Assembly (NCBI GenBank): GCA_910588245.1
Contig: CAJUQP010000001.1
Span: 62,001-126,000 of the forward strand
DNA: 64,000 bases
From: an uncultured Muribaculaceae bacterium
GTDB lineage: Bacteria > Bacteroidota > Bacteroidia > Bacteroidales > Muribaculaceae
Reading direction: 5' to 3'
This document shows positions 52,798-62,628 of the stretch, in pieces (position 1 is the first letter of the stretch; every line of letters begins with the position of its first letter). A program made the position numbers and the translations under genes. Under the pieces are notes generated by a model. That model was not told where the DNA came from. It worked only from the letters and a program-made list of their open reading frames with translations, and searched no databases.

Positions 52798-53349
52798 TTA
52801 CTCATTCCCAATTATTAATTGATGTCGCTTCTCCTGTCGCTCGAGATATTCGTCTACAAGTTCCTGGGGAGCTTTAGTGACAGCCACACGCCCGGAGCGT
52901 ACAAACTGACGGAGCCCCAGAGGTTTCAGCTTCTCGAAGAGCTGGCGAATCTCGTCAGTGTGACCTGTCTTCTCGAAAATCGTGTATTCAGGCTGGATCT
53001 CAAGCACTCTTGCGCCGTTAACCCTCACAATCTCCTCTATGTTGCTTGCCAGCACGCTTGAAGTCGGGAGTTTATAAAGGGCCACCTCCTGAAAGATGAT
53101 CTCATCGTCGGTGTGAAGGAATGCCCTGAGCACATCTATGCGCTTCTCTATCTGCTTCACGACATGCTCCATCATCTCTCGGTCGCTCATGCAAGTGATC
53201 GTGAACTTGTGGACCCCTTCTATGCTGCAGGCACTCACTGTGAGACTCTCTATATTGAGGCAGCGACGGCTGAATATCATCGATATCTGATGGAGAAGAC
53301 CAACATTATTTTCCGTAAAGACGGTTATGGTGAAAAGTTTATTTTCCAT
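52798..53349 (-). CDS. ilvH: Acetolactate synthase small (regulatory) subunit
   Basis: 183 residues, two ACT-like domains: FTVFTENNVGLLHQISMIFS at the N-terminus is the valine-binding ACT signature, and LPTSSVLASNIEEIVRVNGA begins the second half. Confers feedback inhibition on IlvB. Starts 11 bases after the ilvB stop. Confidence 0.95.
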   Translation of the reverse strand: MENKLFTITVFTENNVGLLHQISMIFSRRCLNIESLTVSACSIEGVHKFTITCMSDREMMEHVVKQIEKRIDVLRAFLHTDDEIIFQEVALYKLPTSSVLASNIEEIVRVNGARVLEIQPEYTIFEKTGHTDEIRQLFEKLKPLGLRQFVRSGRVAVTKAPQELVDEYLERQEKRHQLIIGNE

Positions 53350-53360
53350 AGAGCGTCAGT

Positions 53361-55082
53361 TTATACTGGTTTATAATACTCCGTGGCGTTGAGAAGGATC
53401 TCGTCTACGCCATGACCTCCCGGAGTCATAGGGAATACCATATCGGTCTCATCTATGTTGACATTGAGAAGATATGGCCCGTCGCACTCCTTCATACGCC
53501 TTATGGCATCGTCGAGCCCGTCGCGGTGAGCCACATCTTCGGCAATTATCCCGTAAGCGCTCGCAAGCATCTTGAAATCGGGATTGACCATAGGCGTGGC
53601 GCTGTAGCGCGAATTGAAGAAAAGGTGCTGCCATTGACGTACGTTGCCAAGGAAATTGTTGTTGAGGAGTATGATCTTTACCTTCACATTGTATTCCATG
53701 ATCATCCCAAGTTCCTGCTCTGTCATCTGGAGTCCGCCGTCGCCCACAAACAGGACAACGTCTCTCTCGGGACATGCTATCTTGGCGCCTATCGACGCCG
53801 GGAGTCCGAAGCCCATGGTGCCGAGTCCCCCGGAGGAGATTATGCTCCTCGGCGACCTGAACCTGAAATACCTTACGGAGAACATCTGGTTCTGACCGAC
53901 ATCGGTGACAAGTATCGCGTCGTCGCCGAAAGCATGGCTCACTTTGTTGACAACCTCGCCCATAAGCATCTTGCCGTCGGGGGTTGAGGCATTGATCTCC
54001 CGGGCTTTCACACGCTCATCCTCCACCTTTTTGTGCCGTTCGAACGACTCTACCCAGGTGGTATGTGATTTCTCGGAAACCATGTCAATAATCCTGCGGA
54101 GCACTGTCTTCGCAGAGCCATGAATGTGAAGGGCGCTCTTCACGGTCTTGTCAAATTCGCTTTGGTCTATATCAACATGTATGATGGTGGCGCCGGGAGC
54201 ATATTTCCTGACGTCGCCGGTCACACGGTCGTCAAAACGCATGCCTACGGCAAGAATGACATCCGCCTTGTTGGTATTTATGTTGGGACCGAGATTTCCA
54301 TGCATGCCGAGCATTCCCATATTCAGGCGATGGTCGGTAGGTATCGTCGCGAGACCGAGCATTGTGCACCCTACGGGGATATCCGCTTTTTCAGCGAGCG
54401 CCACAAGTTCCTTCTCTGCATTGGCGATAGTCACCCCGTGGCCGGAAAGGATCATTGGCCTCTGGGCCGCCTCAATGAGATCGGCAGCCTTGCGGATCAC
54501 ATCATCCTCAACATACGGATCGGGATCGTAACTGCGGATGAAATCACATTTTTCAAAATGATATTCCGCAAGTCCGGTCTGGGCGTCCTTGGAAAGGTCG
54601 ATCACGACAGGACCGGGACGTCCGGAGTTAGCGATATAGAAGGCCCTCGCCACAGCCGCGGATATGTCCTCGGCGCGACGCACCTGCACTGCCCATTTGG
54701 TGATCGGGAGCACGGTGCTTATCACGTCCGACTCCTGGAAGGCGTCCTTACCGAGCATTGGAGACTGCACCTGGCCGGTGATGGCCACGATAGGGGTGCT
54801 GTCCATCAGCGCGTCGTTAAGACCAGTGAGGAGATTCATGGCGCCGGGGCCGGAGGTAGCGATCACCACTCCGGTCTTGCCGGAAGCGCGGGCGAACCCC
54901 TCGGCGGCGTGTATCGCTCCCTGTTCGTGACGCGCCAGATAATGACGGAGCCTGTCGGTATAGTCGTAGAGGCAGTCATAGACGGGCATGATCGTGCCGC
55001 CGGGATAGCCGAACACCTGGTCTACACCCTGGTCGATGATCGCCTTTATAAGAATTTCAGAACCTGTTATTTTATTACTCAT
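53361..55082 (-). CDS. ilvB: Acetolactate synthase large subunit
   Basis: 573 residues from the ATG at 55082 (MSNKITGSEIL); the frame opens five codons earlier. TPP-dependent enzyme: FGYPGGTIMPVYD with the catalytic Glu in HEQGAIHAAEG, and the TPP motif FVGDGGLQMTEQELGMI with NNNFLGNVRQWQ. Makes acetolactate. Starts 23 bases after ilvD and is followed by its regulatory subunit. Confidence 0.96.
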   Translation of the reverse strand: MSNKITGSEILIKAIIDQGVDQVFGYPGGTIMPVYDCLYDYTDRLRHYLARHEQGAIHAAEGFARASGKTGVVIATSGPGAMNLLTGLNDALMDSTPIVAITGQVQSPMLGKDAFQESDVISTVLPITKWAVQVRRAEDISAAVARAFYIANSGRPGPVVIDLSKDAQTGLAEYHFEKCDFIRSYDPDPYVEDDVIRKAADLIEAAQRPMILSGHGVTIANAEKELVALAEKADIPVGCTMLGLATIPTDHRLNMGMLGMHGNLGPNINTNKADVILAVGMRFDDRVTGDVRKYAPGATIIHVDIDQSEFDKTVKSALHIHGSAKTVLRRIIDMVSEKSHTTWVESFERHKKVEDERVKAREINASTPDGKMLMGEVVNKVSHAFGDDAILVTDVGQNQMFSVRYFRFRSPRSIISSGGLGTMGFGLPASIGAKIACPERDVVLFVGDGGLQMTEQELGMIMEYNVKVKIILLNNNFLGNVRQWQHLFFNSRYSATPMVNPDFKMLASAYGIIAEDVAHRDGLDDAIRRMKECDGPYLLNVNIDETDMVFPMTPGGHGVDEILLNATEYYKPV

Positions 55083-55105
55083 TATCGCAGATTTCAAAAA
55101 ATAGA

Positions 55106-56935
55106 TCAGATATCGTTGCGCACTCCCCCCTTGTCGGCCGATGTCACAGCCGAAGCGTAAGCCTTAAGGGCCCTGCTGACCACACGGCCGCGGCCACGGG
55201 GTGTGAATGCCTCGGCACCATACGCTTTCTCTTCGGCGCGGCGTGCGTCAAGTTCCTCGTCCGATAGACGCACATTGATCGTGCGGGCCGGTATGTCGAT
55301 GTCGATAATGTCACCGTCCCTTACCAATGCTATGTCGCCACCGGCCGCAGCCTCAGGGGAGATATGGCCGATCGAGAGGCCCGAAGTGCCTCCGGAGAAA
55401 CGTCCGTCGGTGATCAATGCGCACTCCTTGCCGAGGTGTTTGCTTTTAATATAGCTTGTGGGGTAGAGCATCTCCTGCATGCCGGGGCCGCCTTTCGGGC
55501 CCTCGAAAGTAATGACGACAACATCGCCACTTTTCACTTCATCCTTGAGGATGCCATCTACAGCTTCCTCCTGGCTGTGGAACACCTTGGCGGGACCGGA
55601 GAAACGGAAAATGCTTTCATCAACACCGGCAGTCTTTACCACGCAGCCGTCTTTAGCTATATTGCCTTTGAGCACCGCGAGACCACCGTCTTTCACGTAG
55701 GCATGGTCGTAGTCGCGGATACATCCTCCGCCACGGTCGGTATCGAGCTCACTGTATGTGTTGTCCTGACTGCCCATGACCGTTGTGTGCTTATGTCCGG
55801 GCGCCGCATGCCACATTCTGTCGGCCTCGTCCGAATATTTCGCACCGCCGACAGCGTATGCTTCGATGGCTTCCGCGAGAGTCAATCCGTCGACACGCCG
55901 CACGTCCGTGTCAACGAGCCCACGGTCGGCAAGCTGTTTCATTATAGTGAGGATACCCCCTGCGCGGTTCACATCCTCTATATGATAGCTGCAGTTGGGC
56001 GCGACCTTGCAAAGCACGGGCGTCTTGCGCGAAAGAACATCGATGTCGGCCATGGTGAAATCGGCCTTGGCCTCGTTGGCCACCGCAAGCAGATGAAGCA
56101 CGGTGTTTGTGCTTCCGCCCATGGCTATGTCAAGAGTCATGGCATTGAGCATGGCCTGGCGCGACGCTATGTTGCGCGGCAAGACTGTCACATCTCCGTC
56201 GCGGTAATATTTATATGTGTTCTCCACGATTTTCCGGGCGGCCTTTTTAAATAGCTCTATACGCTCGGCATGTGTTGAAAGGATAGTGCCGTTGCCGGGA
56301 AGGGCAAGGCCTATGGCTTCATTAAGGGAATTCATCGAATTGGCCGTGAACATGCCCGAGCATGATCCACAAGTGGGACAACCTTGCCGCTCAAGCGTCT
56401 CGACGTCGGAATCAGACACCGTGGAATCGGCGGAGTCGATCATTATGTCGATAAGGTCAACCTTTCTTCCATTGATATCTCCGGCCTCCATCGGACCGCC
56501 GGATACGAAAATGGCAGGGATATTGAGTCTCATGGCAGCCATGAGCATACCCGGCGTCACCTTGTCGCAGTTGCTTATGCAGACCATGGCGTCGGCCTTG
56601 TGGGCGTTGACCATGTACTCCACCGAATCGGCTATCAGGTCGCGGGAGGGGAGGGAATAGAGCATACCGTCGTGACCCATCGCTATGCCGTCATCAATGG
56701 CTATAGTGTTGAACTCAGCGGCGAAGCAGCCGAGTTTCTCGATCTCGGCCTTCACTATCTGACCTATTTCATGAAGATGGGTGTGTCCGGGGACAAACTG
56801 AGTGAATGAATTTACGACGGCGATGATGGGTTTCCCCATCTGTTCCTCTTTCATGCCGTTGGCGCGCCATAGGGCACGCGCACCCGCCATACGACGTCCG
56901 AACGTGCTGGCGTAACTTCTGAGTTGGTTCACCAT
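55106..56935 (-). CDS. ilvD: Dihydroxy-acid dehydratase
   Basis: 609 residues. Fe-S ligand cysteines in VCISNCDKVTPGM and GCPTCGSCSGMFTANSMNSL, and the substrate segment TDGRFSGGTSGLSIGHISPE. Third step of branched-chain amino-acid synthesis. First gene of the operon; the -7 box lies 113 bases before the ATG. Confidence 0.97.
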   Translation of the reverse strand: MVNQLRSYASTFGRRMAGARALWRANGMKEEQMGKPIIAVVNSFTQFVPGHTHLHEIGQIVKAEIEKLGCFAAEFNTIAIDDGIAMGHDGMLYSLPSRDLIADSVEYMVNAHKADAMVCISNCDKVTPGMLMAAMRLNIPAIFVSGGPMEAGDINGRKVDLIDIMIDSADSTVSDSDVETLERQGCPTCGSCSGMFTANSMNSLNEAIGLALPGNGTILSTHAERIELFKKAARKIVENTYKYYRDGDVTVLPRNIASRQAMLNAMTLDIAMGGSTNTVLHLLAVANEAKADFTMADIDVLSRKTPVLCKVAPNCSYHIEDVNRAGGILTIMKQLADRGLVDTDVRRVDGLTLAEAIEAYAVGGAKYSDEADRMWHAAPGHKHTTVMGSQDNTYSELDTDRGGGCIRDYDHAYVKDGGLAVLKGNIAKDGCVVKTAGVDESIFRFSGPAKVFHSQEEAVDGILKDEVKSGDVVVITFEGPKGGPGMQEMLYPTSYIKSKHLGKECALITDGRFSGGTSGLSIGHISPEAAAGGDIALVRDGDIIDIDIPARTINVRLSDEELDARRAEEKAYGAEAFTPRGRGRVVSRALKAYASAVTSADKGGVRNDI

Positions 56936-57047
56936 AATGATTGATTACCTGTAGGAATGCATTTGGACAACCTTAAATTCCCTTTCCGGGGGAAAGAGAA
57001 ATCCATGTTGGCAAAGAAGCAATTCTGTCTTGTTTATTTATCTGTGG

Positions 57048-57055
57048 CAAAATTA
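57048..57055 (-). promoter_or_regulatory. Promoter -7 box of the ilv operon
   Basis: TAATTTTG followed by C on the minus strand, 113 bases upstream of ilvD. The leader of ~105 bases has no branched-chain-rich peptide and only a small CCTTTCC/GGAAAGG-type hairpin, so attenuation is not evident. 56936-57176 holds no gene. Confidence 0.55.
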
Positions 57056-57176
57056 TGCAATAATTTCGTAAATTGCAAATCGGATATGGCAAAACTTGTT
57101 TTTTTAAGTGTAAAAGCAACGTTAATGCCCTGCAACGGATATCAAATGCTTTACTTATGCACCCACCTGATGTAAA

Positions 57177-57212
57177 ATCAAAGCCGGGATGAAGCCATAT
57201 CCCGACTTTGAT
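57177..57212 (-). terminator. Rho-independent terminator after asnA
   Basis: ATCAAAG-C-CGGGAT / ATCCCG-A-CTTTGAT stem with one mismatch, 53 bases after the asnA stop; T-tract on the minus strand TTTTA. Confidence 0.75.
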
Positions 57213-57265
57213 TTTTATGCATAATTGCGCTGTATATTTATGCAGGAATGATATTCTTTCCCGGA

Positions 57266-58300
57266 TCACATAAGCATGATGCCGGCCTCACGGCATTTCT
57301 CAATCTGCTCATCAGGCCAGATAGAAGCCTGCACCTCCCCGATATGTGCTTTCTGCAGGAGATACATGCAGAGCCGGCTTTGGCCGATACCTCCGCCAAT
57401 GGAATAGGGGAGTTCGCCGGCGAGAAGCCTCTTGTGAAAATTAAGACCGGCCCTTTCGGGACAACCTCTCACCTCCAGCTGCCTCTTCAGCGACTCGGGG
57501 CTGACACGGATTCCCATCGAGGAGATCTCAAACGACCGTCCGAGCACGGAATCCCAGACAATGATGTCGCCGTTCAGTCCTCTGTAGCCCTCCCCGTTGT
57601 CGGAGATCCAGTCATCGTAGTCCGGAGCACGTCCGTCGTGAGGTTCGCCATTACTTAGATCCGCACCTATACCTATAAGGAATATAGCCCCATATTTCTC
57701 AGCGGCCTTCGACTCCCTTTCAGTTGGCATCATGCCGGGATATTCACGAAGCAGGTCCTCTGAATGTATGAAGGTGATATCCTCCGGCAGACGGGGAGTA
57801 ATATGGGGGAATGTCTCGTAGACTTTCTTCTCGGTCTCGCGGATGGCCTGATATATCTTCCTTACAGTAGATTTAAGATATTCGAGATTTCTGTCGGATT
57901 CATTGATTGTCTTCTCCCAGTCCCACTGGTCGACATAAAGGGAGTGAAGGTTGTCGAGTTCCTCGTCTGCCCTTATCGCGTTCATATCTGTATACAGACC
58001 GTAACCGGGATCAATCTGATATGCCTCGAGCTTGGCTCTTTTCCATTTCGCAAGGGAATGAACCACCTCGGCCCTCCTATCGCCAAGAGCCTTCACCGGA
58101 AATGAGACAGGACGCTCCACTCCGTTGAGATCATCGTTGAGACCGGTGCCTGCAAGCACGAAGAGAGGGGCTGTGACCCTCCGGAGATTGAGCGCTTCCG
58201 CAAGCTTCTTTTGAAAATTATGCTTTATCATCTTTATTGCCAGCTCGGTTGTCTCGGGCAGAAGCTTCTGTTTGTAGTTCTTGGGAATGATAAGACTCAT
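57266..58300 (-). CDS. asnA: Aspartate-ammonia ligase (asparagine synthetase A)
   Basis: 344 residues from ATG 58300 (MSLIIPKNYKQKLLPETTEL); an earlier in-frame start at 58363 lies upstream of the -7 box. Class II aaRS-like fold with YVDQWDWEKTI, ITFIHSEDLLREYP and GIGQSRLCMYLLQKAHIGEV. Forms asparagine from aspartate, ammonia and ATP. Monocistronic. Confidence 0.96.
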   Translation of the reverse strand: MSLIIPKNYKQKLLPETTELAIKMIKHNFQKKLAEALNLRRVTAPLFVLAGTGLNDDLNGVERPVSFPVKALGDRRAEVVHSLAKWKRAKLEAYQIDPGYGLYTDMNAIRADEELDNLHSLYVDQWDWEKTINESDRNLEYLKSTVRKIYQAIRETEKKVYETFPHITPRLPEDITFIHSEDLLREYPGMMPTERESKAAEKYGAIFLIGIGADLSNGEPHDGRAPDYDDWISDNGEGYRGLNGDIIVWDSVLGRSFEISSMGIRVSPESLKRQLEVRGCPERAGLNFHKRLLAGELPYSIGGGIGQSRLCMYLLQKAHIGEVQASIWPDEQIEKCREAGIMLM

Positions 58301-58329
58301 AAGAATTAAACATTTTGTTAATAATTGCG

Positions 58330-58337
58330 CAAATTTA
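58330..58337 (-). promoter_or_regulatory. Promoter -7 box of asnA
   Basis: TAAATTTG followed by C on the minus strand, 30 bases before the ATG at 58300. Confidence 0.65.
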
Positions 58338-58700
58338 TATACAAATTTCCAATTATACAACAATATTAAGATATTTTTGAAAATAAAATTTAAGATTTAC
58401 TATTCCCATGCTCTTAATATCAATGTATCTTCCTCTTAATGATAAGCAGTTGGCAAAATTTGCAAACATATTATCGAGAGCTGTGACGGAGTTAATTTTT
58501 TATTTTGAGTGAAGGATCTTAGCGGGGTAAGTGACTGAGTGAGAATCTGACAATCACATGCGTGACGAGGGAGGATATGTTTGCCGGAAGGATGAAAAGG
58601 CTTTTTATCATATCACTATTTTTATCGATTTCTTAAAATATTTTCAAATTTCTTACAAAAGAGGTTGGGTAAATCACGTTTTTCAAGTATAGTCCAATGT
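58338..58700. other. Intergenic region between asnA and the second ECF operon
   Basis: About 360 bases without a credible gene. AT-rich near asnA. On the plus strand TTATTTTG near 58500 is a weak -7 candidate far from the sigma gene. The ECF operon may use a promoter recognised by its own sigma factor, which I cannot identify. Confidence 0.45.
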
Positions 58701-59183
58701 ATGCAGAACAAAAAGAAAATAGAGAAGCTGTTCATGGCCCATTACGGAAAGATGTTCCGGTTGGCCAGAATGATACTTCACGATGAAGAGGAGGCCCGGG
58801 ATACGGTCTATGATGTTTTCGAGTCGCTCTTCAACGTGGATATCGCAGAAGCAACTGCCCGGGCCTATCTTCTGAGATGCGTCAGAAACAGCTGCATCGA
58901 CAGATTACATGGCAAAAACATGGAAGAGCGCCTTCGGAACCTCTACCTTCTCGAACCGCAGGAATATGACGACGACTGGCCTGACGAAGAGACTATAGGG
59001 AAGCTGGGCCGCATAATCGAGGAGGAACTGACGCCACAGCAACAGAGAGTGATAAGAATGCGCTATGCGGGAGAAATGAAATATCGCGAAGTGGCGGAGG
59101 AACTCGGCATAAGCGAGACTGCCGTGGCGCGTCATATTCAGAAGGCTTTTCAAAAAATCAGGGATAAATTTGTTGGACTATGA
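58701..59183 (+). CDS. ECF-type sigma factor (second system)
   Basis: 160 residues from ATG 58701 (MQNKKKIEKLFMAHYGKMFR); a TTG at 58665 would add 12 residues. Region 2: ILHDEEEARDTVYDVFESLF; YLLRCVRNSCIDRLHGK. Region 4: LTPQQQRVIRMRYAGEMKYR; ISETAVARHIQKAFQKIRDK. It belongs to the Bacteroidetes ECF group paired with DUF4974/FecR-like anti-sigma factors. Overlaps the next gene by four bases. Confidence 0.93.
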   Translation: MQNKKKIEKLFMAHYGKMFRLARMILHDEEEARDTVYDVFESLFNVDIAEATARAYLLRCVRNSCIDRLHGKNMEERLRNLYLLEPQEYDDDWPDEETIGKLGRIIEEELTPQQQRVIRMRYAGEMKYREVAEELGISETAVARHIQKAFQKIRDKFVGL

Positions 59184-59824
59184 CTGATATTGAGAGAAAA
59201 AAAATTATCGACAAAATCATAAGTGCCCCGGGAGAATTGACACCAGAGGAGATCAACGCTATCAAAGCTGACACACAACTTTCAAAGGTTTACAAGGAAA
59301 TGTGCCTGACAGCTGCCGCTTTATTCTCTGCTCCGGAACCCGACAGTGAAGAGGTGGAGCAGGAATTCAAACGGTTTGCGAGCGAAAGACTGCGTCGCCG
59401 CAGTTTCGGCCCCCTCTCATTGCGGCAGGTGGCAGCCGCAGCTTCTATAGTGATACTTGCCGGATTGGCGGTGGGAGCCGGAATAACGATTCACAGAAAG
59501 ACCATTACCGAGAACGAGAATGCCCCGGCACTTGTCGCTAATACATCGGTGCCCGAAATCTACGGTGACACAGCGACCGCAAAGGAGCCGCCCGTGCCGG
59601 GGCAAGGATTGGAGGTGTTTGAGAATCAACGCCTCGATTCAATATTGACCCGTATCGCGGCCATACATACATGCAGAGTGGAATATCTGCCGGAAGCGAA
59701 CCGCGAACTGAGACTCTATTTTAAATGGGAGAAAGATGACGCACTGGAAGATGTGGTGGAAATGCTCAACACATTCGACCAGATAAATCTCACACTCCAC
59801 GACAACATAATAACTGTGAAATGA
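59180..59824 (+). CDS. Minimal anti-sigma factor with DUF4974 domain, no FecR domain
   Basis: 214 residues: cytoplasmic anti-sigma part (~1-75), one membrane helix (VAAAASIVILAGLAVGAGIT), then only ~45 residues of linker before a C-terminal DUF4974-type domain (LEVFENQRLDSILTRIAAIH; LEDVVEMLNTFDQINLTLHD). Standard Bacteroidetes FecR-like anti-sigma factors are ~320-390 residues because a FecR domain precedes DUF4974; it is missing here. Start and stop overlap with the sigma and receptor genes (ATGA both), giving tight coupling. Confidence 0.82.
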   Translation: MTDIERKKIIDKIISAPGELTPEEINAIKADTQLSKVYKEMCLTAAALFSAPEPDSEEVEQEFKRFASERLRRRSFGPLSLRQVAAAASIVILAGLAVGAGITIHRKTITENENAPALVANTSVPEIYGDTATAKEPPVPGQGLEVFENQRLDSILTRIAAIHTCRVEYLPEANRELRLYFKWEKDDALEDVVEMLNTFDQINLTLHDNIITVK

Positions 59825-62370
59825 AACGATTCATTACTATATCTGCAATTGCCCTCCTGTCTCTTCCATGCTTAGCCCATCGATATGATCATGACTTTAA
59901 GTCGACGCCGATACCCCGGGCGCTCACCTTGCTCATGACAGACAATCCGGACGCACGGATCAATTTCATCTATGACGAGCTTGAGGATTACGCCACGACA
60001 TGCCGCGTCTCTACCGACGATCTTCTCGCCGCCGTGAGAAAGATCATCGGAGTAAATGCCGTGACCGTAAGGACAAAGGGAAATACAATCTATGTGGAGG
60101 CTATCCAGAAAGGGAAATACCATTACACAGGCCGAACTGTTGACAAGGAGGGGGAAAGCGTGCCGTTCGCCACCGTCATGATGCTGAATCCGGCTGACTC
60201 GGCCATAGTGACCTACGGAGTGACTGACAAAGACGGCTATTTCTCAATCCCCTGCGACCGGCGCGACCTTCTTGCCAAAATCAGCAGTATAGGTTTCCGC
60301 ACCCGTTTTGAAAAAGCACGGGCTTTCGCCATGGGCGATATCCGCATGGAAGAGCTACCAGTAAGGCTCAATGCCGTGACAGTCGAGGGGGACACGGAGA
60401 TCAATTATCCTGACAGGACTGTGGCCATCCCGAATACCCGTCAGAAAAACGCCTCCATCGATGCCGTCGATCTGCTATCGCGTCTGCCTTTGCCACAGGT
60501 GAAAGTAGATCCGGTAAAAGGCACCGTCGAGACATTCAACGGAAAGTCGATCTCAATTTATTTCAACGGAATACCTGCCAATAAAGGCGACATACAGGGC
60601 ATGAACATGCGCGATGTGAAGAGGGTTGAGTATCTCGACTATCCGAAAGATCCGAGATTCCAGGGTGAAGCCCACGTGATAAACTTTATCATGCAACAAT
60701 ATGAATATGGCGGCTACCTGAAGACATTCGCCAATGAGAATTTTATATTCAATTCTGGTAATATTCAGGTCAACAGTCGTTTCCAATACAAGAAGATGTG
60801 CTACGATCTAATGGTTATGGGATTCTATCACAACACTCCCCACTCAGGACAGGAACAGGAGGAAACTTATCGTCTTCTCCAGAAAGATGGCAAGATAAAA
60901 GAGTTCTCCAGATATTCGTCAACAGAGGGAGCACGACTCAAACGCAACCAAACATACGCTACTTTCCGCGCAACATACAATTCTGATAACGTTACGGCTA
61001 CCTCGACACTTTCCGGCTCCATTGACCGCAGACCGAAAAACAACAGTCATGGCACAGTAAGATACTTCCCATCAGACTATCCCCTTTCCGATTATGACTT
61101 GATCGCCGATGACAAAAGTCGCTTTATAAATTATTCCGGGAACTATTTTTTCAAGTTCGGCGGAAACAATTCATTAACTTTCACACCTCAGTACAATTAT
61201 TCACATACTGATGAATTAAGTAGCTATATGGAGAAGGGATTTTCACCGGTAGTGAACGGAGCTTATGACGATACTCATGATCTTTTCGGGATGATAAGCT
61301 ATTTCCATAGTTTTGACAAGCACAACTCGATTTACTCCTTTATTAGAAGCTCTCATGAAACTTCGCACACACATTACACCGGGTCAGTGAAATCATACGA
61401 TAAATCAAAGGGGACTACATTAGGCGCAGGCGTGGACTACACTTACCAGAATGATTGTCTTTATGCCAAAGGTGGTATTGGGGTAACGACATTTTGGTCT
61501 AATGTAACAGGCATAAAAACTAAAAGAACGCATCCATGGGCAGATTTGTGGATTCAATATACATTCCATAAGAAACACACACTCTCTCTTGAGTTTCACA
61601 ACGCCACGTGGGAACCTTCAGCAAGCTACCTTAGCGAGAATGTGCTAAAGGCCAACCATCTTATGAGCTATACCGGCAACCCAAACCTCGTGCCGGATAG
61701 ATCATTCGACCTCGGATTGTCATACAATTTTATACCCGGTAAGAAATTCACATTCAGCACATACTATTATATGTTTATACTTGCCAACCGCTACGTCTTT
61801 GATTATGAGTCGACACCAACCGGGATATTGCGTACGATCAAACAGCCTATGGGTCGATATAATCAGCATACAATAGGCATGAACGGTTCTCTGAATCTTT
61901 TCGACCGTTCTTTGAGTCTGTCAGGGACACTCGAAGACAATCTCTGTCATAACGGCACTCCTTACGGTTGGACAAAATCCCATCTAACCTTCATTTTGTC
62001 GGGTAAATATTATCTGGGCAATTTCAATTTCTCCCTCTACTATCGAGCCCCGATGGGGAAAAGCGAAGGATCAAAATTCGGCAAATGGGCAAACTATAGA
62101 AGCAGCTATCAGCTCTCTGCCGGTTGGGGCGACTCCCACTGGACCATAAGAGCCTCTGCCATCAATCTTTTCAGATGGAATGGCTGGGAAGGGTGCAAGA
62201 TTACTGAGACAAGCCGCTACTACGACAATATCGTTTGGAAAATAGATGCGGCAGATGGACATGCATGGTTCAATCTCGCAGTGACCTATACTTTCGGATT
62301 CGGTAAGAAAATTGATCAGCGCAATGAGCTGCGCCAGCAAGGCAGTGCTTCGTCTGGAATTCTCAAATAA
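59821..62370 (+). CDS. Outer-membrane receptor with STN-like and regulatory domains
   Basis: 849 residues: signal peptide (MKRFITISAIALLSLPCLAH), an STN-like N-terminal domain (DFKSTPIPRALTLLMTDNPD; VRKIIGVNAVTVRTKGNTIY), a carboxypeptidase-regulatory-like domain (YTGRTVDKEGESVPFATVMM), a plug-like part (VDLLSRLPLPQVKVDPVKGT; ISIYFNGIPANKGDIQG) and a barrel (KHTLSLEFHNATWEPSASYL; WFNLAVTYTFGFG). Third gene of the ECF operon. Probably receives an external ligand and signals through the anti-sigma factor; transport activity is possible. Confidence 0.88.
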   Translation: MKRFITISAIALLSLPCLAHRYDHDFKSTPIPRALTLLMTDNPDARINFIYDELEDYATTCRVSTDDLLAAVRKIIGVNAVTVRTKGNTIYVEAIQKGKYHYTGRTVDKEGESVPFATVMMLNPADSAIVTYGVTDKDGYFSIPCDRRDLLAKISSIGFRTRFEKARAFAMGDIRMEELPVRLNAVTVEGDTEINYPDRTVAIPNTRQKNASIDAVDLLSRLPLPQVKVDPVKGTVETFNGKSISIYFNGIPANKGDIQGMNMRDVKRVEYLDYPKDPRFQGEAHVINFIMQQYEYGGYLKTFANENFIFNSGNIQVNSRFQYKKMCYDLMVMGFYHNTPHSGQEQEETYRLLQKDGKIKEFSRYSSTEGARLKRNQTYATFRATYNSDNVTATSTLSGSIDRRPKNNSHGTVRYFPSDYPLSDYDLIADDKSRFINYSGNYFFKFGGNNSLTFTPQYNYSHTDELSSYMEKGFSPVVNGAYDDTHDLFGMISYFHSFDKHNSIYSFIRSSHETSHTHYTGSVKSYDKSKGTTLGAGVDYTYQNDCLYAKGGIGVTTFWSNVTGIKTKRTHPWADLWIQYTFHKKHTLSLEFHNATWEPSASYLSENVLKANHLMSYTGNPNLVPDRSFDLGLSYNFIPGKKFTFSTYYYMFILANRYVFDYESTPTGILRTIKQPMGRYNQHTIGMNGSLNLFDRSLSLSGTLEDNLCHNGTPYGWTKSHLTFILSGKYYLGNFNFSLYYRAPMGKSEGSKFGKWANYRSSYQLSAGWGDSHWTIRASAINLFRWNGWEGCKITETSRYYDNIVWKIDAADGHAWFNLAVTYTFGFGKKIDQRNELRQQGSASSGILK

Positions 62371-62424
62371 TGCTGTCATCTCAGATTCTTAGATGATCAT
62401 TGAAATACATACACTCTATAAGAT

Positions 62425-62460
62425 CGGAGCTGCAGGCATGAAATATCATCTGCAGCTCCG
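62425..62460 (+). terminator. Hairpin after the ECF-operon receptor
   Basis: 11-bp perfect stem CGGAGCTGCAG / CTGCAGCTCCG, 55 bases after the stop; no T-run follows. Confidence 0.55.
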
Positions 62461-62527
62461 GCCCGCGTTGTTAGAAAGCCGGGGCAACTTAAAAGGCTGA
62501 AAATTTGCGGAGGCGGAGAATTTTTAA

Positions 62528-62535
62528 TACCTTTG
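62528..62535 (+). promoter_or_regulatory. Promoter -7 box of tig
   Basis: TACCTTTG followed by C on the plus strand, 93 bases upstream of the tig ATG; leader of about 85 bases. Confidence 0.65.
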
Positions 62536-62628
62536 CATCCGGAATTGTGGCGCCAGGCTTTGCCTGAGGGCCGCTGAATAATTGTAGAATCTTAAGAAAC
62601 AATTAAATAAATCCAGATAAAAGTCAAG

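Noticed and set aside
54120..55160. 346-codon plus-strand frame
   Set aside because: Antisense of ilvB; rich in His/Gly/Arg as expected from reading a GC-biased gene backwards.
56936..57047. Leader-peptide attenuator for the ilv operon
   Set aside because: No short ORF rich in Leu/Ile/Val and no alternative terminator hairpin visible in the ~105-base leader.
56957..57175. 72-codon plus-strand frame upstream of ilvD
   Set aside because: Overlaps the ilv promoter and leader, cysteine-rich random-looking sequence, no start context.
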